Made by a program: the position numbers and the translations under genes. Below, piece after piece: positions 1-10,267 of a stretch of 38,786 nucleotides of DNA. Under the pieces are notes generated by a model. That model saw nothing but the letters and a program-made list of their open reading frames with translations. It made no database searches and was not told the DNA's origin. The stretch comes from Ignavibacteriales bacterium (GTDB taxonomy: Bacteria > Bacteroidota > Ignavibacteria > Ignavibacteriales > Ignavibacteriaceae). Location of the stretch: positions 1 to 38,786 of the forward strand of contig JACPGF010000105.1 in the NCBI GenBank assembly GCA_016182615.1. The letters run 5' to 3'. The number at the start of each line of letters is the position of its first letter. Positions within the stretch are counted from its first letter, which is position 1.

Positions 1-2584
1 CCAGTATATCATATACCTTAAGTGTTACCTTACCGCTTTCGGCCAACTGATAATTTATAATAGTGCTTGGGTTAAACGGGTTGGGGTAGTTTTGCGCAAG
101 GGCAAACTGCAGATTAACGGCTACACTTATTTCCGACATAGCTGTTATCAGCCCAGTGTATTTTGCCTTAACAACATTTACCAACTCTTTCATTGGAACA
201 ATACTATTAATGTTGTTGCTGCCTTTAGCAATACAATACGCGTACACAAATTCTATAGTGTCGTTATGGTTAAAATTTCGGGAGCCAAATGCCATAAGAA
301 ATACCCGGTCATAGGGGGCTTGATTCCATCCACCACCTTCAAACCACCCGCTATGTGAAATGGGGTCGCCGGATAATACAAACTTTGTTTCATTGTTTCC
401 GGGATCCCTCACCGGGCTGCCATCCCAAAGTTTTCCATTTAAATTATTATACAGTTGAATACTACCTGCAGGAGAGCCTTGTGCCCAGAGTTTGTAAATT
501 GAGCTAAAATTTATGTACAAATTAAACGCTGATAAATGCATAGGCTTAAAGCCTTTCCTGAACCTGCCATCAAAAAAGGTACTATCCGATAAACTGCCTG
601 GCATTACAGGCGGCTGAACTGCATAATATCCCAGAGCCGGAGGTGTTTTTCCATACCCGTTAACACCAGCATCATCCCCATCACCATTGTATGTGAACCC
701 CAGATCGAGTGTTGTATCACAACCAGCATAATCATCGCTCGGGTCGCCCAAATCAGTATCAGCCCAAATGCCAATATAAAAATCTGCAATCGGGTTGTTT
801 CCTTTATTAATTAGCTTAACTTTTTTGAACAAAACATCTTTTAGATCACTGGAATTGACTCCAAATTCAGTAACCTGCATTTCTATACCCAGTGGCTGCA
901 TACCTGCAAAGAAAGCAGTCTTCATTGGGTTTAAATCGTTGGCAACATACCATGCAGTTTGTTCACCAAGTATTTTCGGTCTATCAATACCCGGTTCGTA
1001 GTTGCCATTTTGGTTTACATCTTCCCACGGTGCACCGAGTGCAACAGGCCAGTTGTTATAGTTTGATTCATAAATACTTCTTTCTATCCCGGGCTCTAAT
1101 TGCTCCCAGTCTTTTTTCAATCGCCAGACATAAAAATCAAGGTTGTTCGTATCAGCTGCCAATCCATTGCTCATAATATTGCCCGGCTGCAAACCCGAAC
1201 GGTATGCTGACCCACCCGTCCTGATTTCAGTTCCTACTTTTCCGCCCCACACGATACCATCCTGGTAAACCGCTGTCGAATTTGCATTTTTAGGCCAATG
1301 TAATCCGCTTGCATTGGTCGAAATATTGTGAGATGTTATTCCATTATTACATATGTAGTGGCTTATTTCATTCGGTCCAAACAAAAGTGCCGGTGAATTT
1401 ACCATCATCACAAATTCGGGAGATATTGCAGACCCGGAAGAACCCGTTAATCTCAATCGTGCTTTAAATGTATTGGCTACCCTGGGTAAAACTGTTCCGT
1501 TGGAGCTTGAAGGCAGATTATTTAGAACTGGCTCCCAATTCTGGCCATTATTTGTCGATAAGGATAAAGTTAAAGGCTCTGTAAATGTATAAGATGAAAA
1601 CCATGAAACAGTTATTGTTGATGTTGGTCCAAAACTGCTGTTCCTTATTGGGGTATCAAAATAAACGGCCGGTGTGCCCGAATTGTCAAACCGGTAGATA
1701 TTGTTCCCAGCAAAAATGCCGTTGTTTTCATCTAAAAATGCTGCGGCTAAAAATTTTTGGTTAATGTTTGGTTTGTTAAATTTTGTCCATGCCTGCCCAT
1801 TGTTATCTGTTTGGTATATATCATTTTCATCACAAATATATCCTTTGCCACCGCTAAACATTTGTAATTCCCTAAGGGTAATATCTGCCGCGAATTCATA
1901 CGTTAACCAGTTCAAACCACCATCAGTGGTACTCAATATGTTTTTTGTTCCCATGAACAAAGATCCGGTCATCTCATTAACAAAGGAAATATCAAGTATA
2001 GGTTTGGCAAGTGGTACTGTAATTGCGACCCATGTAAGTCCGCCATCGGTTGTTTTTAACAATTTACCGAGATTATCACCCGCAAAGCCAATCTGGGCAT
2101 TAAGGAAGAATACTGATTTTATTGTCTTACACGACGGCAATACAAGTTGCGAAAATGACTGGCCGCCATCAGTCGATTTTTTAATGATTCCGGAAATTGA
2201 GCCTCCATATAAATACAAATCATTTACTGTTGAAGCATAGAGATAAAAATTGCCACCCCCGTTTGTGTTGGTTTTCTGCAGCCATGTCTGCCCTCCATTG
2301 GTTGATTCGTAAAGCCAAGTCTGATCGGTAATATAAATTTTATTTATGTCCTTAGCGGCAAGACTGATCACTTTTGTTAAAGGCAGATTCACAATTTCAG
2401 TCCATGAAACCCCTTTGTCTGTTGTTGTTTCCATTATACCATTCCCAACAGTTATAACGGATGTATTGTTGCAGCTAACTGCTAAATTTTGCGGCGCTGG
2501 AGGATATGTTGCTATTGCAAACTGTGCAATAGATTTTACCGTTATTAGCAACGCAACAAGAATTTTTATAAAAACCCGATTCAT
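1..2584 (-). CDS. Secreted propeller protein with T9SS sorting domain (3' end cut by window)
   Basis: This gene is absent from the ORF track because it runs off the left edge. I read it from an ATG at 2584 on the minus strand, with a Shine-Dalgarno-like GGAG just upstream. The N-terminus MNRVFIKILVALLITVKSIAQ is a signal peptide. Ycf48/BNR-like repeats follow (TTDKGVSW, STNGGQTW, STDGGQSF), then a central region shared with the two neighbours (GIVWGG, GAPWEDVNQNGNYEPGID, DTDLGDPSDDYAGCD). It ends in NYPNPFNPST...VYDILG at the edge. About 861 codons are visible; by comparison with its paralogues about 52 residues are missing. I infer an exported, outer-membrane-translocated or surface-anchored protein. 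The substrate or ligand is unknown. It lies 63 bp downstream of its paralogue, probably in the same transcript. Confidence 0.85.
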   Translation of the reverse strand, partial: MNRVFIKILVALLITVKSIAQFAIATYPPAPQNLAVSCNNTSVITVGNGIMETTTDKGVSWTEIVNLPLTKVISLAAKDINKIYITDQTWLYESTNGGQTWLQKTNTNGGGNFYLYASTVNDLYLYGGSISGIIKKSTDGGQSFSQLVLPSCKTIKSVFFLNAQIGFAGDNLGKLLKTTDGGLTWVAITVPLAKPILDISFVNEMTGSLFMGTKNILSTTDGGLNWLTYEFAADITLRELQMFSGGKGYICDENDIYQTDNNGQAWTKFNKPNINQKFLAAAFLDENNGIFAGNNIYRFDNSGTPAVYFDTPIRNSSFGPTSTITVSWFSSYTFTEPLTLSLSTNNGQNWEPVLNNLPSSSNGTVLPRVANTFKARLRLTGSSGSAISPEFVMMVNSPALLFGPNEISHYICNNGITSHNISTNASGLHWPKNANSTAVYQDGIVWGGKVGTEIRTGGSAYRSGLQPGNIMSNGLAADTNNLDFYVWRLKKDWEQLEPGIERSIYESNYNNWPVALGAPWEDVNQNGNYEPGIDRPKILGEQTAWYVANDLNPMKTAFFAGMQPLGIEMQVTEFGVNSSDLKDVLFKKVKLINKGNNPIADFYIGIWADTDLGDPSDDYAGCDTTLDLGFTYNGDGDDAGVNGYGKTPPALGYYAVQPPVMPGSLSDSTFFDGRFRKGFKPMHLSAFNLYINFSSIYKLWAQGSPAGSIQLYNNLNGKLWDGSPVRDPGNNETKFVLSGDPISHSGWFEGGGWNQAPYDRVFLMAFGSRNFNHNDTIEFVYAYCIAKGSNNINSIVPMKELVNVVKAKYTGLITAMSEISVAVNLQFALAQNYPNPFNPSTIINYQLAESGKVTLKVYDIL

Positions 2585-2647
2585 ACAAATCTCCAATATT
2601 TCATTTTTCAAGTATCTAAAAATACTAATACTTTTATAAACTATGAG

Positions 2648-5392
2648 TTACTTCATCAACATCATTTTCTTAACAACACTGTTGGCACCAGCCTGCAGGC
2701 GGTAAAAATACACACCGCTTGCAAGTGTCTTTTTATCTGCCAAGGAAAACACCGCCTGATGCCTGCCTGCAGCCTGCTCCTCGTTAACAAGGGTTATCAC
2801 CTCGTTGCCCAGTATATCATATACCTTAAGTGTTACCTTACCGCTTTCGGCCAACTGATAATTTATAATAGTGCTTGGGTTAAACGGGTTGGGGTAGTTT
2901 TGCGCAAGGGTAAAACCACGTTGCGTAACTTTGTTGTCTTCCGCCGCGGTCAGTGTACTTACCGACAACGAATGATAATACGCCTGTGCGACCGGGACAA
3001 GCTCTTTCACCTTTTGAATAGCGTTCAAATTATTATCCGCACTGTCAATCAGAATTGCGTATGCAAATTCCTGTTTTTCACCGGGTGCAAATGAAAACGG
3101 GCCGCAGGAGATGAGCAGTCTTCGATCCCCGGGGGCATAACCAAATCTTCTCTCTGTCCATCCCTGATTAAGTACCGGATCCCCATCCAGTGGAAATGTA
3201 CTTGGCTGATTGGTGACTGGATTAATATATGCTGAGCCATTCCATGTTTTGCCATTTAAAAGATTATACAATTGCGGTGTACCCTCAGGTTTACCTATGG
3301 CAGAATCGGCAAACTGCGAACTTCCGTTGTAAAAAAAGCTGAAGGCTTTTAAAGGTAGATTTTTACGGCCTTTTCTCCATTGCCAGTTAAAGAATGCGCT
3401 ATCCTGAACTGCCCCGCTTTTTACAGGGCCTTGCATTAATGCATAGCCAACGGCAGGTGGCGTAAAGCCATAAGTACCATCATTTTGATCACCGTTATAA
3501 CAATAACCCAAATTCAAAGGCACATCGCATCCGACCCAATCATCATCTTTATCACCAATATCGGGATCAGAAAAAACTCCAAAAAACATCGAGTCAATCG
3601 CCATGCCGGACCGGTTCACCACTTCATATTTTTTAAAAACAACATTCTTTAAATTGGGTTCATTCGCGGCAAACATGCTGATACACACTTCAAGTCCTAT
3701 GGGCTGTGAGCCGTACAGTTTGTACGTTTTAACCGGGTCAAGATCGTTGGTAACTAACCACAGTGTTTCATCAGCAAGCACTCCGGGTTTATCTATACCC
3801 GCTGTAAATATCCCGTCGTGGTTCACATCTTTATACGGTGCACCCCAACCGACTGGCCAAGCCTCATAATCGTGCTGCAGCCTGCTTTTATTAATAGAAA
3901 CAGGTAATGCTTCCCAATTGTCTTTAATCCTCCACACGCCTGATTCAGGATCTGCCGGATCGGTTGCTGTCCCATTGGACAAAATGCGGCCCGATTGCAG
4001 CCCGGAATTATAGGTTACCCCGCCCGTAAGCATAGTACCGTTTTTAAAGCCGCCCCACACAACCCCATCTGCATATACAGATTTTTTACTGGCGGAAACT
4101 CCACCGGGCCAGAAAACTCCACCAACAGGCAATGCCGGGCTATTCCCGCTCATTCCATCTGCTGTCTGAAAAATTTTAACCTGGTTAACGGCCAGTGCAT
4201 TGGCTTTCCGGGGTTTTGTTGCTTGTACTGAGTCAACTACCCCAATTGGGAAAGATGGACGTGAGTCATCGAAAAACCGCACTGTGTAAAGTGTATCGCC
4301 AACAGTCAGCGGATAGGTGTTTTGTGTTGGAGGTATTCCCGAAGCAATAACACGCCAGGTTGCGCCGTTGGCAGCTTTATACTGCAACGAGATACTATTA
4401 ATAAAGGAACTGCTCCAGGCTAATGTTAACACGGTATCGGTAACAATACTTAAAGCCCGGTTTATTGCAAACAATGGCTCTGTTTTGTTATAATGACAAA
4501 GGATATTTATCCCGGTAACAATACCCCACGCCTGATTAAACCTCACAATTTTCTTTAATTGTCCGCCCGGCAATGATAAGGTAGTATCCCAGGAATTTCC
4601 CATATCAGCAGAAAAGGCAATGTGTTTATTTTCTCCCAAAGCCCATAATTCGGTACCATTCCAATGCAGATCCAGAATTGTCCCCGATGCAAAAATTTGC
4701 TTTTGCGCCCAGGTGTTTCCGCCATCGGTTGTTGTTGCAAGCTTACCTGCTACACAACCCAACCAGCCGCTTGTACTGTCCTTAAATTGCATGCTGGCAA
4801 CCCCGGTAGGCAGACCCTGAATTGATGACCAGTTCCATCCTCCATCCACAGTTTTAAACATCGTCGCACCCCCACGGATTATCCACCCATGAAGCCCGTC
4901 GGTAAAGGTAAGGGGGCTAGTCATTGTTACACTTCCCGAAATCGTATCAATTGCATTCCAGTTTAAACCAGCATCGGCTGTTTTATAAACATACGTTTTT
5001 AGACCAAAACCCCCTAATGCCCACACCGTATCTGCCGAAATTGCCGCCATAGAATACAAAGGCACATTTGAATTAAGTTTATACAATTGCCAGGATTCAC
5101 CGCCATCTGCTGTTTGATAAATACGACCCGAATCTGCTCCAACAAATCCATGCATGTTATCACTGAAGATCACTTTTTTGCCTGTTGCCGGGAAAAAACC
5201 CTTAGTATTCCATGTGCTCCCTCCATCGGTTGTTTTTAATACAGACAACCCAGCCGTGTTGGCTATTTGCCATCCTGTCTGCTCATTAAGAAAACAAGCA
5301 TCAACTGCTGCTGTTGGGATTGTTATCCACTGTCCCTGCATTGATACCACAAGCACAAAAAACACAATAAAAATATTTCTTACGATCCGCAT
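2648..5392 (-). CDS. Secreted Ycf48/BNR propeller protein with T9SS sorting domain
   Basis: The 914-residue protein starts with a signal peptide (MRIVRNIFIVFFVLVVSMQGQW). Residues about 30-290 hold six or so propeller-type repeats about 40 residues apart (TTDGGSTW, TADGGESW, TADAGLNW, TVDGGWNW, TTDGGNTW, SADMGNSW). A fibronectin-III-like stretch (about 305-385) follows, then a long central domain with Asp-rich loops (DVNHDGIFTAGID, DPDIGDKDDDWVGCD, YNGDQNDG) that resemble calcium-binding loops. The last 80 residues are a type A T9SS sorting domain (NYPNPFNPST, GVYFYRLQAG, KKMMLMK). The family is common in Ignavibacteria, but I know of no assigned function. It is the middle of three tandem paralogues, 43 bp after the next one upstream, and an operon is likely. 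No Shine-Dalgarno is visible. Confidence 0.93.
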   Translation of the reverse strand: MRIVRNIFIVFFVLVVSMQGQWITIPTAAVDACFLNEQTGWQIANTAGLSVLKTTDGGSTWNTKGFFPATGKKVIFSDNMHGFVGADSGRIYQTADGGESWQLYKLNSNVPLYSMAAISADTVWALGGFGLKTYVYKTADAGLNWNAIDTISGSVTMTSPLTFTDGLHGWIIRGGATMFKTVDGGWNWSSIQGLPTGVASMQFKDSTSGWLGCVAGKLATTTDGGNTWAQKQIFASGTILDLHWNGTELWALGENKHIAFSADMGNSWDTTLSLPGGQLKKIVRFNQAWGIVTGINILCHYNKTEPLFAINRALSIVTDTVLTLAWSSSFINSISLQYKAANGATWRVIASGIPPTQNTYPLTVGDTLYTVRFFDDSRPSFPIGVVDSVQATKPRKANALAVNQVKIFQTADGMSGNSPALPVGGVFWPGGVSASKKSVYADGVVWGGFKNGTMLTGGVTYNSGLQSGRILSNGTATDPADPESGVWRIKDNWEALPVSINKSRLQHDYEAWPVGWGAPYKDVNHDGIFTAGIDKPGVLADETLWLVTNDLDPVKTYKLYGSQPIGLEVCISMFAANEPNLKNVVFKKYEVVNRSGMAIDSMFFGVFSDPDIGDKDDDWVGCDVPLNLGYCYNGDQNDGTYGFTPPAVGYALMQGPVKSGAVQDSAFFNWQWRKGRKNLPLKAFSFFYNGSSQFADSAIGKPEGTPQLYNLLNGKTWNGSAYINPVTNQPSTFPLDGDPVLNQGWTERRFGYAPGDRRLLISCGPFSFAPGEKQEFAYAILIDSADNNLNAIQKVKELVPVAQAYYHSLSVSTLTAAEDNKVTQRGFTLAQNYPNPFNPSTIINYQLAESGKVTLKVYDILGNEVITLVNEEQAAGRHQAVFSLADKKTLASGVYFYRLQAGANSVVKKMMLMK

Positions 5393-5435
5393 AATTTTTC
5401 TACCAAATTAATTACACACTTAAAATTTTAGAATT

Positions 5436-8177
5436 TCACTTCATCAACAACATCTTTTTAACAACACTGTTGGCACCAGCCTGCAGGCGGTAAAAATACA
5501 CGCCGCTTGCAAGTGTCTTTTTATCTACCGAAGAAAACACCGCCTGATGCCTGCCTGCACGCTGTTCCTCGTTAACAAGGGTTATTACCTCGTTGCCCAG
5601 TATATCATATACTTTAAGTGTTACCTTACCGCTTTCGGCCAACTGATAATTTATGATAGTGCTTGGGTTAAACGGGTTGGGATAGTTTTGCTCAAGGGTA
5701 AAACCACGTTGAGCAGCTTTGTTATCTTCCACCGCGGTGATGGTGCTTACGGATAACGAATGATAATAAGCCTGTGCAACCGGGACCAGCTCCTTCATTT
5801 TTGTAATCGCGTTCAAATTATTATCCGCATTGTCAATCAGAATAGCGTATGCAAATTCCTGTTTTTCACCCGGTGCAAAAGAAATTGGGCCGCAAGAGAG
5901 TAGCATTCTTCTATCACCGGGACTAATTCCGGAACTTATTTCTGTCCAACCTGAACCTGTAACAGGGTCGCCATTATAAGGAAATACACTTGCTTGCTGA
6001 GTGAATGGATTAATATAGGGATTCCCGTTTGTTTTTTTACCCTTCAAAAGGTTATAAACCTGCATTGTGGCGGCAGGTGTACCTAGTTCAGGATCAGGAT
6101 CGAAATTAGAAAAATCTTGCATTTGATGGTAAGCAAATGATGTTATTAACATGTTTTTATTACCCCTGATCCATTCCCAATTGTAAAATGCACTGTCTTC
6201 CGGAAACCCTGCAATTTTGGGGCCTTGCACGATAGTATAGCCTACTGCCGGTGGAATTTGCCCGTAAGCAGTATCACGCCCATCACCATTATAGCAGTAT
6301 CCAAGACGTAATGAGGTATCACAACCAACGTAATCATCGCGGCCATCACCAACATCCGGGTCACTCCATGCTCCAAGATAGAGTGAATCAATTTGCGCTC
6401 CTGACCTGTTGAATAATTCATATTTTTTAAAAACTGTGTTTTTCAACGAGTCGTCTTTTGAGGCAAAAGAAGTGATCCTGACTTCAATACCCATCGGCTG
6501 AGAACCGAACAGGTTGTTTGTTTTAACCGGGTCAAGATCATTAGCAATTAACCATAATGTTTCATCACCAATTAAGCCGGGTTTATCTATGCCTGCATTA
6601 TATGTCCTGTCATGGTTTACATCTTCGTAAGGTGCTCCCCACTGAAACGGCCACGTGTTATAGTCCCATTGCAGCCGTGACTTTAAAATTGAAGCAGGTA
6701 AATTTTCCCAGTTCTTTTTAATCCGGTAAACGCCATTTTGCAAGTCGTTTGGATCGGTAGTAGTTCCGTTAGGTAAAATTCGTCCGGGTTGCATACCGGA
6801 TCGGTGAGTTACTCCGCCTGAATGAAGCACTCCATTTTTATACCCGCCCCAGATTAAACCGTCAGCAAAGACAATGGTTTTATTTGCATTTGCACCACCC
6901 GGCCAATAAGTGCCTGCATATACTGCACCGACACCACGCTGGCTCATGGCCTCTCTGTTCTGATATACTTTCACTTGATTTGCAGCGAGTATGTTAATCT
7001 TTCTACTGCTGACTGCTGTAACTGAATCAATAAAAGCAACAGGTGTGCCCGGCCTGCTTACATCAATAAAACGGAATGTGTACATAGAATCGGCAATTGA
7101 ACATGAAAATGTGTTTTGCGCTGGAGCAAGCCCTGATGCGGCTGTTATCCAGTTACTGCTATTATTAACCGAATACTGAATAGTTATCCCGTTGATGAGC
7201 GAACTATTCCAGTCAAAAGTAACAACAGTATCTTCTACTGAAGTATATACTAATTGAAATTGGGGAGTAGTCGGGTTGTAGTAATATAATCCGGCAGGAG
7301 AAGTTACAAATCCGGATGTCCTATTAAAGTGGACAAATTTACTAATGCCCGAATCTGGCAGATGCATCGTGGTGTCCCATGAATGTCCCAAATCCGAAGA
7401 AACGGCAATGTGTTTATTTTCACCTAAGGCCCACAAGTCAGTGCCATTCCAATGAATATCCAAAACTGCTTCTGTGCCCCAAATTTGTTTCTGCACCCAG
7501 TTTAACCCGCCATCAGTTGTTTTTGCAATTTTCCCGGCTTTACAGCCGAGCCAGCCGGTCAGACTGTCCTTAAACTGCATTCCGCCGCCATCAACAGGAA
7601 CAGCTTGAATAATACTCCAGTTTTCACCACCGTCAACTGTCCTATAAAAAGCCCCCGGGCGGTATACCCAGCCATGACGGCTGTCTGCAAAAACAAATGG
7701 TTTTGCGAAAGAAGTCATTTGGGGAATGGTATCTATCGAATTCCAGTTATTTCCACTATCTGTACTTCTGAATACAATTGATTTGATACCGAAATTTCCG
7801 AGTGCCCACAATGTATTAACACCGTACGAGGCAAACTCGAATATCGGATAATTGTAAGTGAGTTTTATAATTTGCCAGGACTCACCGCCATTTGTCGTCC
7901 GGAAGATACGACCGGAATCGGCACCGACATAGCCATTATTTATATCTGTAAACAAAATTTGTTTCCCGGCAGCTGGATAATAAAATTTCAATTGCCAGGA
8001 AATACCGGCATCGGTGGTTTTATATACCCAAAGATCTATATCAGAAGCTAAGGCCCATCCGGTTTGTTCATTTGCAAAGCAAATCTTCTGGGATGGCGCA
8101 ACCAAAGGCATCCATTGGCTATATGCAGAAGTGCATAATAATAAGGCTAGTATAAACAGAAGTGTAAGTTTTTGCAT
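5436..8177 (-). CDS. Secreted Ycf48/BNR propeller protein with T9SS sorting domain
   Basis: This 913-residue paralogue is the first gene of the tandem trio in transcription order. It has a signal peptide (MQKLTLLFILALLLCTSAYSQW), repeats TTDAGISW, TTNGGESW, STDSGNNW, TVDGGENW, TTDGGLNW and SSDLGHSW, a fibronectin-like stretch, then the same central domain as its neighbour (DVNHDRTYNAGID, DPDVGDGRDDYVGCD, YNGDGRDTAYG). The sorting domain ends KKMLLMK. It is clearly homologous to the 914-residue protein throughout, but the last 80-100 residues are far closer than the rest, and the last 161 bases align without gaps. Its start is the ATG at 8177, facing lepA across 285 bp. Its role is unknown; an exported cell-surface protein is inferred. 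Confidence 0.93.
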   Translation of the reverse strand: MQKLTLLFILALLLCTSAYSQWMPLVAPSQKICFANEQTGWALASDIDLWVYKTTDAGISWQLKFYYPAAGKQILFTDINNGYVGADSGRIFRTTNGGESWQIIKLTYNYPIFEFASYGVNTLWALGNFGIKSIVFRSTDSGNNWNSIDTIPQMTSFAKPFVFADSRHGWVYRPGAFYRTVDGGENWSIIQAVPVDGGGMQFKDSLTGWLGCKAGKIAKTTDGGLNWVQKQIWGTEAVLDIHWNGTDLWALGENKHIAVSSDLGHSWDTTMHLPDSGISKFVHFNRTSGFVTSPAGLYYYNPTTPQFQLVYTSVEDTVVTFDWNSSLINGITIQYSVNNSSNWITAASGLAPAQNTFSCSIADSMYTFRFIDVSRPGTPVAFIDSVTAVSSRKINILAANQVKVYQNREAMSQRGVGAVYAGTYWPGGANANKTIVFADGLIWGGYKNGVLHSGGVTHRSGMQPGRILPNGTTTDPNDLQNGVYRIKKNWENLPASILKSRLQWDYNTWPFQWGAPYEDVNHDRTYNAGIDKPGLIGDETLWLIANDLDPVKTNNLFGSQPMGIEVRITSFASKDDSLKNTVFKKYELFNRSGAQIDSLYLGAWSDPDVGDGRDDYVGCDTSLRLGYCYNGDGRDTAYGQIPPAVGYTIVQGPKIAGFPEDSAFYNWEWIRGNKNMLITSFAYHQMQDFSNFDPDPELGTPAATMQVYNLLKGKKTNGNPYINPFTQQASVFPYNGDPVTGSGWTEISSGISPGDRRMLLSCGPISFAPGEKQEFAYAILIDNADNNLNAITKMKELVPVAQAYYHSLSVSTITAVEDNKAAQRGFTLEQNYPNPFNPSTIINYQLAESGKVTLKVYDILGNEVITLVNEEQRAGRHQAVFSSVDKKTLASGVYFYRLQAGANSVVKKMLLMK

Positions 8178-8345
8178 AAAAGATTCCCAGTATGTTTAAC
8201 TACAATATAAAAGTATCAATCAATCGCGTTTTCCAGTTCCATTTGTTCTTATCCGCAACCCCTAACGTAAGCATGGTATGGGGTTAATAATGTAAAAACA
8301 AATCCGCTTCTTAAATATAATAATTAAATTACAAAATATTACCCT

Positions 8346-8392
8346 TGGGGATGACTGCCATACCCACGCGGCCCCCACAACCCCCATCCCCA
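8346..8392. repeat. GC-rich inverted repeat in the divergent spacer
   Basis: TGGGGATG (8346-8353) and CATCCCCA (8385-8392) are exact inverted repeats around a C-rich loop. They sit between the divergent propeller gene and lepA. The function is unknown. No T-run follows on either side, so I do not call it a terminator. Confidence 0.35.
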
Positions 8393-8462
8393 GTTTCTGT
8401 GAACAATACCTCGAAACAACCCCGGATTTTTGTATATTTATGGTTTGTATTATCTTGGAACT

Positions 8463-10256
8463 ATGAATAACATAAGAAACTTTTGCATTATCGCCCATAT
8501 AGACCATGGGAAATCGACTATTGCCGACCGCCTTCTGGAAAGGACCGGCACTATTAGCTCCCGTGAGCTTGTCTCCCAAATGCTTGATGATATGGATCTG
8601 GAGCGTGAACGTGGTATAACCATCAAGTCGCACGCCATACAGATGAAATATACAGCACAGGATGGGAATGCCTATATTTTAAACCTTATCGATACACCGG
8701 GACACGTGGATTTTACCTACGAGGTATCCCGCTCTTTAGCCGCCTGTGAAGGGGCTCTGCTTATTGTAGATGCCTCGCAGGGTGTTGAAGCACAAACAAT
8801 TAGTAATCTCTATCTTGCCATTAACGCGGGTCTGGAAATTATCCCGGTTCTTAACAAAATTGATTTACCCTCGGCAGAGGTTGACCGGATTAAACATCAG
8901 GTCATCGACCTTATCGGCTGTAAGGAAGAGGATATCATCCTCGCGAGTGCAAAATCCGGTATCGGCATCGATGAAATTCTGGAAGCTGTTGTAAAGCGCG
9001 TGCCTGCCCCCTCGGGTGACCCGGAAGCGCCATTACAGGCTCTGATATTCGACTCGGTATTTGATGCTTACCGTGGCGCCGTGGCACTCATCCGTATCGT
9101 GAGCGGCACGTTTACCGAAAAACAGAAGATAAAGTTTTTTGCCCACGACAATATGTACGAGGCTGAAGAGCTCGGCATACTTGGCATGAAGCGTATCCGC
9201 ACCGGTAAACTGGTCTGCGGTGATGTTGGCTACCTTATTGCAAATATTAAAGACGTGCACGATACCAAAGTTGGCGACACGGTTACCCTGCACCGCGGCG
9301 GCGCTGCAGCTGCCCTGCCCGGCTACCAGGAAGTAAAGCCGATGGTATATAGCGGCTTGTTCCCCACGAATGCCGAAAATTACGAGGATCTCCGTGACGC
9401 GCTGGAAAAATTCAAATTGAACGACTCCGCCCTTATTTATCAGCCCGAAACCTCCGCCGCGCTTGGTTTTGGTTTCCGCTGCGGTTTTCTGGGCTTGCTG
9501 CACATGGAAATTGTGCAGGAACGTTTGTACCGTGAATTTAACCAGGCGATTATTACAACTTTACCAAACGTTGAGTATGTTGTTTACAAAAAGAACGGGC
9601 AGCGCCTTGTGGTGGATAACCCGGCCGAGATGCCGGGTATTGGCGATTTGGATATGGTTGAAGAGCCCTATGTAAAAGCGCAGATTGTTACCCCAAGCGA
9701 GTACGTCGGCAATATCATGAAGCTTGCAACGGATAAGCGTGGTATCTATAAAAACACAACGTATATCGATCCGACCCGCGCCGACATTACTTACGAGTTT
9801 CCACTTTCGGAAATCATCTTTGACTTTTTCGATAAGCTCAAATCCACCACCCGTGGATATGCCTCGCTTGATTATGAAGTCATCGGCTATCGCGAATCGG
9901 ATTTGACCAAACTTGACATACTGCTCAACGGAGAACCTGTGGATGCACTTTCGATGATTGTGCACAGAAGCAAAGCCTATGATTGGGGCAGGAAAGTCTG
10001 CGATAAACTAAAAGACCTCATTCCCAAGCAGATGTTTGAAATTTCCATTCAGGCAGCAATTGGTACAAAGGTCATTTCTAAAACTGTTGTAAAAGCTATG
10101 CGCAAAAACGTTCTGGCAAAATGCTACGGCGGTGATATTTCCCGCAAGCGCAAATTGCTCGAAAAACAAAAAGAAGGTAAAAAGCGGATGAAGCAGGTCG
10201 GCAATGTAGAAATTCCCCAGGAAGCCTTCCTTGCCGTTTTACAGATTGACGATTAA
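8463..10256 (+). CDS. lepA: Elongation factor 4 (LepA), ribosome back-translocating GTPase
   Basis: This translational GTPase acts on stalled or mistranslocated ribosomes. All G motifs are present: AHIDHGKST (P-loop), RERGITIKS (switch I), DTPGHVDF (G3), NKID (G4) and SAK (G5). The EF-G-like domains follow ([19 protein letters not shown]), then the LepA-specific C-terminal domain ([22 protein letters not shown]). The ORF track opens at 8430, but the conserved N-terminus is [18 protein letters not shown], so I place the start at 8463, giving 597 residues, the usual LepA length. lepB follows after 11 bp, a common arrangement, so the two probably form an operon. The protein is cytoplasmic and membrane-associated. 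Confidence 0.98.
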   Translation: MNNIRNFCIIAHIDHGKSTIADRLLERTGTISSRELVSQMLDDMDLERERGITIKSHAIQMKYTAQDGNAYILNLIDTPGHVDFTYEVSRSLAACEGALLIVDASQGVEAQTISNLYLAINAGLEIIPVLNKIDLPSAEVDRIKHQVIDLIGCKEEDIILASAKSGIGIDEILEAVVKRVPAPSGDPEAPLQALIFDSVFDAYRGAVALIRIVSGTFTEKQKIKFFAHDNMYEAEELGILGMKRIRTGKLVCGDVGYLIANIKDVHDTKVGDTVTLHRGGAAAALPGYQEVKPMVYSGLFPTNAENYEDLRDALEKFKLNDSALIYQPETSAALGFGFRCGFLGLLHMEIVQERLYREFNQAIITTLPNVEYVVYKKNGQRLVVDNPAEMPGIGDLDMVEEPYVKAQIVTPSEYVGNIMKLATDKRGIYKNTTYIDPTRADITYEFPLSEIIFDFFDKLKSTTRGYASLDYEVIGYRESDLTKLDILLNGEPVDALSMIVHRSKAYDWGRKVCDKLKDLIPKQMFEISIQAAIGTKVISKTVVKAMRKNVLAKCYGGDISRKRKLLEKQKEGKKRMKQVGNVEIPQEAFLAVLQIDD

Positions 10257-10267
10257 TCCCGATACTA

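Noticed and set aside
8427-8458. TTTTTG-N18-TATCTTGG as the lepA promoter
   Set aside because: The -7 box would end 4 bp before the ATG, giving a leaderless transcript, and the spacing is one base short; not strong enough to list.
8262-8633. 123-codon minus-strand ORF overlapping the lepA start
   Set aside because: It runs antisense through the lepA promoter and P-loop region and has no family features.
9033-9503. 156-codon antisense ORF inside lepA
   Set aside because: A shadow of a strongly conserved gene; the lepA frame explains the sequence fully.
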